From Telopea speciosissima (taxonomy: Eukaryota > Streptophyta > Magnoliopsida > Proteales > Proteaceae): DNA of 64,000 bases. Shown piece after piece: positions 46,638 through 58,600 of this stretch. The DNA lies in assembly GCF_018873765.1 (NCBI RefSeq), contig NC_057920.1, forward strand, positions 12,351,307 to 12,415,306, given 5' to 3'. Numbering within the stretch: position 1 is the stretch's first letter; the number at the start of each line of letters is the position of its first letter. The notes beneath the pieces were generated by a model that searched no databases, was not told where the DNA came from, and worked only from the letters and a program-made list of their open reading frames with translations. The translations under genes and the position numbers were made by a program.

Positions 46638-49600
46638 TCATGTACAATGGGCTTTTAGCTTCTGCATGAACTGTAATGTCTCTGTGTAGGATGGATCTGT
46701 GCGGCTGAGTGGCTTGCAGGAATTTATGTGATCAGTCGACTCTAATACCTGCTCCAGAAACATACCCAAACAAAAATATAAGCTGGTTTAAGTAAAAAAT
46801 CTTGGTCAATATTTTAGGCTATACAGGCAAAGAAGGCCGGCAAGTAGAAGAATTGGAGCCTGTAACCATAGGCACCATTCCCAGCTGCTTTCAAATGAAA
46901 AGCTTAACTAATAACATGGAAATTTGTTCTTGTGATGTATTCTCATACAAAATGAAGAAAATAGTCTAAAGCCTAAGAAACCTTAAAAACTGTACTGTAT
47001 AGTACTAAATTTCGACATGACAGCCAAAATAAACACAGATATCACCCGCTTCACTCATACTGATACTGATGAGTGAAATTAGTGTGGAAATAAGCTTATG
47101 CTTTAGAATTTTTTTTAATCAAATATAGCATTCTCTCAAAATTTAATAAGCAGAGTCACAACATGGCAGTATGGTTAACAATCAAATTTAATGGACAAGT
47201 ATACACATCATCATCAATCCTTCAATTATTTCTTCAGTCCAAAACTGGCCTCATGCAACAACAAAAATTCAGCCTTATCCCAACTAAATGGGGTCGGTTA
47301 CATGGATCCTTACAAAACAAAGTAGGGAAAATAGAGGTCCTAACAAAGTGCAAGTAAGATAAATGAAGAAATGAGATGAGAAAAGTGATAAATGGAAAAA
47401 TGAAAAATGAGACTAAGAGGAAAGAGGCAAGCCCAGGAAATCAAGAAAACTGGCCTCATGATGTGTCAATATAATGCTCTGAAAACTCTTTGAAGAATAT
47501 TGTTGAATAATGAAAAAAACAAATGGGCATCATATATGGTGGATTGGTGAACCATACTGATGTAGGACAAAACATGAAGAAAAAGAGGCTAAAACACTAT
47601 TCACGTTACTGTTCACGTGAACAGTGTCAGCCCCTTATTTTGCCTTGGTGAGAATATTATTAGAAGATTCAGTGGGGCACAAGATCAGATTGCATGGTGT
47701 TTTATGCGTGGGGATTTAGAAGTTTAGTTTAGTTTCTAATTTCAGATTTAGAAAGTCAGCTTAAGTTTCTATTTTTAATTAGACTTGGTTTCTATTTTGA
47801 ACCTTGCAACTTAGAGTTACTATTTTAATTTCATTACTTGTAACCCAAGTCTCAGCCTTATAAGGGACTTTCTAATTTGGAGCTCAATCCTTGGGCCTTT
47901 ATATATTGTAACCTGCCCATAGAGTCACCCCACGATTTGAATAGTTGAATGAAAAAAAATTGCTTTGAAGCAAAAGATTCTCTAGTCCAATGGCTGTGAC
48001 ATAAAGGGCTGGGTGGCCTGGCCGAGAGAGCCAAAATCCTAGGGCTAATAGGAGTCTGGCTGTGAGAGCCGAATCCTCCTATCCCTTTCCCTCTTCTTCT
48101 CCTATCTTCTTCCCTTGCCCTATTTGATTCCCTTCTGTTGCTGCGGCTGCCTGTGACTGCTACCTGTGCTGACGATCACTTCAAAGATTAGATTCAATCC
48201 ACCAAATTGAGATATTAACTGCTGCTGCTGTTCAACACAAAGGAGACGACAAGCATCCCTGCGATTCCAGTTTCTGCCCAGGCTGCTGCAAGTTTCAGAC
48301 TTTGAACAACTCCACCATCAGGCACTGGAACCAGAAGAGATTTGGAGGGCTGAATCACACAACCAAGGGCTACACTCGACCCCTGGTTTAGGAAATCTGC
48401 TTTAACCTTCTAATTTTGACTTCAGTTCATATCTCAGCAACCAGCCATCACAACAGGCTGAGATTTGGAGCACTAGACCTACTCGGTCCCTGCTCCATTC
48501 GATCCAAGCTTGACACCAAACTGCTGGCTGGATTACCTAGTATTTGTTACCTTCTAAGTTTTGATATGCTTCTATTATTGATCATCTGCTGCAACTATTA
48601 ATGATCCTACTGTAGAGTGGTTCTTAGTTGAACCACTTTCTACATTACATACAATTGAGGTGGCTATTAAATTCACGTGAGGCCTCTAGGGAATTCTCCA
48701 TCTATACAAAGGTGATCAAATCATCCCACTACAGGGAGGAAATCAAGAAATGGCCCACCATGACCGTGCAGGTTGGCGGTTGGCTTCCGGCACTGTCCGG
48801 TGCTAGCAGCATTTTTTTAAAATATATCTCATCACAGTAACCAATCAATAACAGTACCAAACATACAAGAAGTTGTTGAGAAGAAAAAAGAAAAGGAAAA
48901 AAAACTTACAACAAGTTCACCAAACCCAGGATATGCAGATTCAATTGGTACAATTTCCATTCGGAATGCCCATCCTCCATAACCTTCAACAAGTGGAGTT
49001 ACCTTGGTCTGCGAAACAGCTCTAATTAGCCTACCCCATGCACTATAGAAATGATTTTGAAATGTTAGGGACTATCAAAAGCACAAACATTGATACCTCG
49101 CTGAAACTGAGAACCTTGAGCAATCCTTTATTATGAAGGTGACGAATAAAGTCATTAAGCTCTATCAGTCTCGGAGATCCACTCCTTAGCTCTCCTATCT
49201 ACAAAAGATGGAAGAGAGTAATAATTATGATGTCAAAGCATGATTAAGAACTACCAAGAAATTAGCAGCACTGTTTGTGATGGAAAATCATGGGCTAGTA
49301 ATGATTTATTTTCAGAAGCTCAGGTTATAATGAAGAAATACTAACAGTGGGAGCTGGACGAAATTTTCAGAAGCTCAGGTTATAATGAAGAAATACTAAC
49401 AGTGGGAGCTGGACGAAGAACAAAGCCCATCCGCCAAGGCATGTCTGCAAGCTTGCTGCCAAAATGTGGACAGCTATAGAAAACCTGAAGCAATAGCACG
49501 AACAATTGTCACAAATTACACTAAATAAAAATGTAAGGTAAAGGTGCATTGAAAGTAAATGACAAAATTGTGAAGGAAACTTACAACTCCAATGGTGTTG

Positions 49601-52600
49601 TTGATAAAATTATTCAAGTTATCCGCCTTTGCTTGGAACAGAAGCTGCTTAACAACCAGGCCTCCCATGCTGCAAAGAAGAACCCATCGATAAGTATTAG
49701 TATAAAAAACACACTCTAAATATCAGGCTTCTGTAAAACACATATCCAACCTCAGTTACTCTCAAGTTGATAATGCTAATTAGATGGAAAATGACATATT
49801 CACCAGAGTAGCTCTTCTGGTCAAGATTTACATGGGCCAGTACATAATAACTTCCAGAAACATGCATAATCTAGCAGTCATCTCCCCTATAAGAGTTCTT
49901 CATCTTCTACCAACCATGAGTGATCATCAATCCATTCATTGTTGTCAAGGCGCCACCTAGGGCTCCAGGCTTTTTCTTGGGTTCAAGGCGACAACACACC
50001 TTGTTTACACTTGAGTTTACGCTGCTTTATGTTCATTGTTTTGTTTTTTTGATAAACATGCTTATATTATATCCTATGCTTTGTTTTATTATAGGTTGGT
50101 TTTCTCATATTAGGTCATTACTAGCATAATTATATCATATTACATTGATATGGTTTCTATGTTGCATTTAAGTATAATTTATACAATTATCATTTGCTAT
50201 ATTACATATAGCCATGTATTGCCAGCCTGGGCGACACAACTTGGGTTGCCTTGTTGTTGTGATAACTATGCCTGTATTAGCTCTATCCTCTATTAATTTA
50301 TGCATATAATGATTGTGTATGCAAGCAGAGATCGAAAACAACTATAAAACAATAGAAGTTGCATGAGAATCAACAACTCTAGGCTTCTCAAAGAGTATCT
50401 ACCCGGAGGTAATGAACATGGACACATGGTACAATGTTTCGATGAAATTTCGCAAAAGCAACTGAAATATTTCAGTTTCGCAAGCTATTGAAACAAAACA
50501 ACCTGTGATACTGAAGAATTGCAATGTTTCGACCAAACTTTTGCAGTTTCGGCGTAGTTTCAACTTTCAACCATGTTTCGGATTTCGATATCGTTTCGGC
50601 CAAACTGTTTGTATAAAATGCATGGCTTCAATCAAAATTTTGCAGTTTCAATGAAATTTCAACCATGTTTCGAGTTTCGGGTATCGTTTCGCTAGTTTGA
50701 CTCCAAAGAGGGAAACTTCTTAGAAAAACCTTAGTTCTTATGATTTTTGGCCATATCACTGCCATATCTTTGTATTGAGCCATGAATAATATTTGATAAT
50801 TATGAAATGGTTTCTAACTTTATGTTTATTCATTCCTGAAGCATATTTTGATGTAGATCACAGGACCATGTGTAGCCAACAAGGCCCCAAAACCAGCTTG
50901 GTATAGTTGTGGATTCAACTGCGGTGGGAGGCAGCCTGGTCTGATGATGTGGCAGGTTTTTGTTGGTTTGATGGAGCATGTACCCCAGTCCAGAATATTG
51001 ACTTCCATGGAGGACAATATTTCTATTTTAGCTACTTCAATTTTTAATTACTTCTATTTCCATGTACTGCCTAGATATAGTTTCTAATTTCAGATTTAGA
51101 AAACAGGCTTAGCTTTTATTTAGAAGTTTCTATTTCATTCTGTTTCCTTTTAGTTAGATTTAGTTTCTATTTTCATTTGGTTTCTATTTTGTTATCCTTC
51201 CTAATAGCCAAAAGGGAAATTACTATTTTGTAACCATGCTTTAGTTATAAATAAAAGCAAGAAGCCGTATGGATCAGCCAAAGATTTTATATTAGAAAAA
51301 AAGGGATGTTGCTTTGCGCAATGACTGTGACAGACAGCTCCTATGACTGTGAGAGGCAGCCACGGTGAGAGGCCACGGGTGAGAGACCCATCCCTATCCC
51401 TTCTCTATTTTGCAGTTTCGTTCTTACTTACTAGTTTATTGTTCTGTGAGTTAATATACATCTAAGATACAATCGAAGCTTCATTGTTGCTGCTGTTTAG
51501 AAGATCTATAAGCTGAAGAATATTTCTGATTTGTTCATCATTCAACTAGGGATCATTGTTCTGGAAACAGCCTCTCTGGGAAAGCAGGGGTAACGCGGCG
51601 TACATTATGACTCTCCCCAGACCCCGCAGTGGCGGGAGCTTCATGCACTGGGTGGACCATTGTTGCTGGACTCTACTACTGGCCTATAATCAATCCTACT
51701 GTAGAGTGGTTCTTAGTTGAACTACTTCTTCATTATATTTTAGTTGTTTTAATTGAATTATGTGTGTTATAGAACTACATTTTGTGTATATAGCATTGTA
51801 CACCATATGGTGTAGTGCGTACAATACCAACCTAGAGTTCATAGACAAACTAACATTTTGTATATGTTTCTTACAATCAAAGGGTTCCACTATGGTTAAA
51901 GGGCCTAAAATAGGGTTTTCTAGAAATTGGTAACAAATTTAGCCATTTGGGCATAAAAAACATCAATCGAAACCAGCAACCAAAACCTTCCAGGTTTCGA
52001 CAAAAATTTCGCAGTTTCGCCTGGTTTTGAAACTAAAACCTTGAACCTTGATGAAAAGTGGCCTTTTTTTGGGGGGGGGGGGGGGTAGGAGTACAAGAAG
52101 TATATAAGCATAAACAAGACTGACAAAAACCCCCACGAGTATGTGAAACCCAAAATATACCAAAAAAACCTCACCTCATACCAATAGGATACAGCCCAAG
52201 GAATTAAGTATCGGAGCGTATCGTATCGTCTCGGCCGATACGTCTCGGTATCGGTCGTGGCCGAGACAAGACAGGTCGAGACGTATCTTTTTTTTTTTAA
52301 ATGTAAATGTCTCGAATGTATCGGTATGTATCGACCGATACATATCGATACAATACGATACGGTTGATACGTATCGATACAGACGAGACATGATTTAAAC
52401 CATTATTTTATTATTTTTGAAATAACGATACGTATCGAGACGTCTCGATATGTATCAGTCGATACATATCGATACATACCGAGACGTCTAGATACGTATC
52501 GGCAACTTAAAAACCATATGGGCCCAAGTCTTCTCAGAACAGAAAACTCGAGCAGGAGCAGGCTGGCGGAAAAAAAACAGTTCCAGCTTTGAGAAACCCA

Positions 52601-55600
52601 TCAAAAAACATCTTTAAACTTGGTTTTTGCCAAAGATTTGTTGAGGGCTTTGATTCCTTTGCCAAAAAGGATCCTAAAGGAGGTGAAATCTCATCATTTG
52701 CTGCATCTAACAGCTCACATTCGAAATCAAAAGGTGTTCTTGAAGGGAAAGGTAGGTTTTTTGAAAAAAACTTGATTCTTTTGTTTAAATCTTTGATTTT
52801 TGGTATTTTTTTTTGCTATGATTCAAAGGGAATATGTTAAACTAACTTAATATTGCATTCTTTGTATACATTTACAAAGATTTGAGTTCAAAATCCATGT
52901 TTCTTTGCATTTTTTACCCAAACCCGAAAATTGCTTCTTTAAAATGATTTTTTTTTATTCTCTTCTAAAATTTAAAACAAATGCTAATGTATATAATATA
53001 TGTACTACATTATGTATAGATCTATCACATTCCAAGAAGATTATATATTTACCCTAAAATCTATCACAATAGTCGCTCCTATTGTGGAAGACCCTTATAG
53101 ACATGACTTTGATCCACCCCAACATTCTTCATGGCAATAGAGTGACTCTACATCTAAGAAATTTCATCTTTTAATCTTTTATAACAATTTCAATGTGCTG
53201 CACTTGTCTGGTTATTGATTATTCACAATTCTTAGTATATATGCATGATATATGACACAAATTGCTTGTTTATATTGTTTTTATTGTCCAAAAGTGTATT
53301 TCCATGTGTATTTTGATCATTTTCATGCGTTTCTGCACCGGTCGATACGTATCTCCGATACGATACGATACGTCTCTTAAAATCGCCCGACCAATACGAT
53401 ACCCGATACCGATACTTAAATCCTTGATACAGCCTATATAAAAGACCTCTCTTCCCACCCAGACTTGGCAAATACATCTGCTAAGGCATCTGTCAATCTC
53501 AGCCTCCAAGACAACAAGATGTTCCTTTAGCTGCATAATAATTTTTCCACTACAAGATGGGTCCATGACAACAAGATGTTCCTTTGGCTGCATAATAAGA
53601 CATCTGCTCTTGCATCAATGACTTTTCTCTTAAATCTGGGTTATTGTTCCTCTATTGTCAATTATAATTCCATACCATTTTAACTTCTTAAATCAGCATT
53701 ACATTAGTGGTATCGGAGCTACGGCAGAGAATAGTTCAAGAAATCCAGAACCCCCCCCCCTCCTGATCCTTTCAGCAGGATATTGGAGATGTTTCAGAAG
53801 ATAACATCTAATCAGAAAAGCATGAATGAGTGGATGACATGAATGGAAAATTAAATGGCTGCCCTTAAACAAGGGAGTTATGCACCTCCTGAAGATTACA
53901 CAAGATGTCTGGCACATTCTACAATGAACAACCACACTCAAAGGTTCACGGATAGAGGCCCATAGAGGATTAATACACGCCAACCAACTTTTGAAGACCA
54001 CATGCAATCATATTTTAATGGTGGTAATAGTGTACCCCAATGACGCTTTGATGACACAGAAGGTCAAGCTCAAACTAAAGGAGTACAGTGTGAGACATGA
54101 TCCACAGATATTTTATAACTGGTTGGCAAGCTTGGATGACTACTTTGATCGGTTCGAACTCTTGAAACAAGAAAGATGAAGTTGGCTCGAACTAAATTGA
54201 TCGGTGCAACACGTGAATGGTGGACATGTTGATGCATACATTGACGCGGCCCCTCCCTAACAGTTTGAACTTCTAGGTGAAACGGTAGCGAACATGGTAT
54301 CAGAGTAGGGAGGTTAAGTGTTCGACTCCTGGGAAGTGCATCGGAAGAGTTTTCCCAACATTTCTTCTCCCTCGATGCCACGTGGGCTCCACATGCAAGA
54401 GCCATGGGATCTTGGCCTACACATGCAGGGTAGTATTGATGTACACATTGACGCTGCCCCTCCCTAACAGTTTGAGCTTTTAGGTAAAACGGTAGTGAAC
54501 ATGGTATCAAAGCAAGGAAGTCAAGTGTTCGACTCTTGGGAAGTGCATCGGAAGAGTTTTTTCAACATTTCTTCTCCCATGGTGCTGCGAGAAAGAAATG
54601 CCGTGTGAGCTCCACGTGCAAGGGAGTGTTGGTGTATACATTGACACGGCTCTTCTCTAACAGTTCAAATGAGAGGAAGCTTGAAAACCGTGGCAGAGCA
54701 CCCACTTTGTGGGACAAGATGAAAGAAGAGCTGAAGGAAAAGTACTTACCACAGACATTCAAGGCTCAACTGCAAGATCAACTAAACTCCCTTCAACAAG
54801 GGAATCTAGCAGTAGCTGAATACATGGAGAAATTTGAATCTCTTTCTGCTCGTACAGGCAATGAAATCTGACATTAAGGCAATTGGTGTTACAGATGTTT
54901 ACAGACTCCAGGATTGCTTTGAGAAAGCTATACGTGCAAAACTACTGACATCCTCTAGGAGAAGATTTGGGTTCCAATTTGGGGAGTATCACAGAAATTT
55001 TTCCAGCACAAATACCCACCAATACGGGTCCTACACGTGCCACGGCCCCTACATGCTTTGACAATAAAGGGAAGGCACTCTATGACCAGCAACAGAAAGG
55101 AACAATTCTTTCACTGTAAGGAATTCGGGCACTTTGCAAAAACTAGTCCGTTTCGTCATAAGGTTAATGCAGCTGCTAATGTGGAGGGAGATGCTGATGA
55201 TGATGATTTATTCCCATATCCACTTGATGATGAAGACACCACTGGTGATATTGATGACAATGCAAATGAGGAGGAATCTTATGGTGCTTATGTGGTTAGC
55301 CACATCCTAATGACTGAAACCAAGGGAGAGGATTGGCAACTTCACTGCATCCTCTATACTTGTATGCATTTGGGAAATAATTCCATACAGGTGATTGTTG
55401 ATGGTCAAATGGACCTGAAAATAGTCCTTGGAAGAAATATAGTTCCTTCTACGGGATAAATACAATTAAACAATAAATTTGATTCTAAAAGTAGTCCTTG
55501 GAAGAACTGCAACTCCCTTGCATCATATTCTCTTCAACAGAAAGAACAACCTTTTCAAGCATGAAAATTTGGGAATCAACTTGTTGCATTCTCCATCTTC

Positions 55601-58600
55601 TGGGAATAAGAACATTTTTTCACTCCTTTTAACCAATGGATACTTGATTTTATGTTCTGTATAATCTCCTAAACAAAAGTTGGATTCTTGTAATCTTCAC
55701 TTGCGAGCAAACTTCTTACTTTTCCTCTATGGAAACTCCTTGCGGTTTTTCCCTCTTGCCGTTTACCTTTGTAACATATTCACTAACAACATGCTAACAT
55801 AATAATACCTCCGCAATATGAAGAAAAGCATGGTAACAGTAAAAATGCAAAATGACAAGAATAATGTCAATATATTGATCATTGACATATGTAGCAATTA
55901 GTAAGATCACGGTGATTCCAGTACCGTTAATTTGCAGACATGTCATCCCCTAGTGCTGAATTCAGAAAATGGGGCAATGTTGAACTCTAGCCCTTCCAAA
56001 GCCTACTAGACCATATTTTCATTCAAACTTGCTCATACATGTCTTATCTAATGATGCTAGTCAGAAATTTGTTTTTAGTCAGTAACTTCCCTCCCCCCCA
56101 AAAAAAAAGGACAGGAGCCTTTCACCAAGTCACCAACACATATAACAACTTCATGTCAGAATAATTTAACCTAAAACCTAATTTTTCACAAGCCTATTCC
56201 TATAAATAAAACCCAGCTCAGCAAACATCCAAACAAAAACATCAAGTATATAATTGATCACTTTCCATCAACATTTTACATTTGAAATTTTGAATTGATA
56301 GTTCCTGTAATTAGAGAGGCCATCGTTTCAGTCTTCCATAAAAGCAAAGGTTAAAACAGCATAATTATGAATGACAATCCAGTTCAAGTATCATAGTGAA
56401 TGCAAATGCTTGATAGACAGTCCAAAATCATTGACATAGCAAAACAAGCCGAAATAAGCACAAACCTGTGAGTCACAAACACAACAGGTCGATTCCCAAT
56501 GCCTGCAGCAGTAAGTTTCTTTAGCAGCAGCGAGCTGACTTCCTGTACATTTTCCACAGTCAGAGGCTAGATTGAATTAACAGAAGAAACCATAAAATGA
56601 AAAAAACTAGAGAAAACATGCAGAAAATAACGCGGATAAAAAATTTCTTGGAAAATAATAAATACCACAAGTTCAACGCCCTTAGGTCATGTAATGTCAC
56701 AGTTATAAAAAGTAACGAAGGGATTTGCATAAAAATATGCAGTTAGGGAAGATAAATAAAATGAGGCAACTAATATAAAACATGCAGAAAACTGCAAGCA
56801 TAAAAAAATTTTGTGGAGGTAATGAATAAACAAGTTCGAATCCTTACAGGACCTTGTGACTATCACAATGATAAATAGCTGAGGAAACTCTTAATATAAC
56901 CATGTCCTCCAAAAGGACACTTGGTAGCCACGGATGTACATGTTGAAGGAAAGAGTCCACTAGGAGCTTCCAGAAAAGGATAGCTAGAAGTGCATCAAGA
57001 AGATCAATTGTGACCCCAACACATCATTAAAAAAAAAAATAATTTGTGACCCCAACAACAATTAATAATATTATTTGCTCAAGATTTTAATATTGTTTTT
57101 CATATCCAAGACACATCTAAGGTCCAGTATACTGTTGATACAGGCCTGGTTTAAATGTGGGCTGGGTTTTAGCTTTGGTTTGGTTTGGGCCTTAGGTTTG
57201 ATTATTATAATAGACTGAAACATAAATTCCAAAAGTGGGATTTTAATTCTTTAATCTTTGGTTCCATTATACTTGCTGTTTCCTCATCCCCATTTCCTGT
57301 TTCTCTTCCTCTTCTCAATTCAAGCTAAGTTTCAGCTCCTAATATATTCAGAGATTTAAATCTCTGTTAGTTGTGGATCCATGGAGCTGCTAGGGCTTGC
57401 ATTCGGTAGAGTATTGAAGTAGCAACCTATGAATAAAACCTCACATTGTTTGGTGTCCTGTAGAGGGAGTTCTCTCATCCAAAACAGCTCCTGGTCTTCT
57501 GCCTCCTGTTCTTTTCATAAGGTCGAAGACAACCTAAATTATGGGTTGTTTTCTTTAAACTCTTACTTTGTGATATCACCCCACTTCTTTCTTTATTTTA
57601 TTATTCCCTTGTCGTTACTCTAATTCCAGAAATACCCTCATCTTTGAACACTTATTTTATTTAAGTCTTTATCCTGTTCTATACCATAAGGGACCCTACA
57701 TGTTTATAATATTTATAATTCTGCCACTCCATTCTTGATTTGAGCTATTTCATGATTGGGTGGATCCGTAGCGAACCCAAACAGGGTTTCCGAATCCCGG
57801 GATCCCATCACCGCCTAGACAAGGAACTAATATTTCAGATAACAAATTTGGTTTTATGCTGGGAAGATCAACCACAGAAGCTATTTATTTGCTTAGGAGG
57901 CTAAAGGGAAGATTTAGAGAATGTAAGAAGCATCTTTATATCTTATTGACTAACAAAAAACTCATGATAAAAGTTTCCAGAGAGTTTGTTTGCAAGTGTT
58001 AGAACACAAAAGTGTTTCAAGTAAATATGTGGACAATTAAAGTGTGTGTAATAGTTTATTAGGTAGTGTAAGAACTTTTGGGGGGGGGGGGGGAGGAACG
58101 TAGTGAATTCTCAATCATGATTGGATTACATCAAGGATCATCTTAAGCTCATATTTGTTTGCTCTAATCATAGAAGAGCTGAGTAAAAACATTCAAGATC
58201 AAATCCCTTGGTGTATGCCTTTTGTTGATGATATCGTTTGATGGATGAATGCGAAGTTAGAATTATGGAGATCAACATTGGAATCAAAAGGTTTTAAGAT
58301 AAGTAGAACAAAAACAAAGTTATGGTGTGTAACTTTAATAACAATAGGATTGAAAGTGGGGTAGTGGAAATTGATGATAGGGAGATACAACAAAGTGAAA
58401 ATTTAGGTACCTAAATAAATAAAGAAGAAGAAATAGAGGATGATATTACACAAAGAATTAGAATATGGTGGATGAAGTGGAGGGCATAGTTGTCAAAGTG
58501 TCGCCTAGGCAGGGGCCTTGGATGGCTTGTTGGTGTCGCCTTGCATCCAGGCACCATCCAATGCCTTAGGTCACCCAGACGCCATGACAACTATGGTGGA

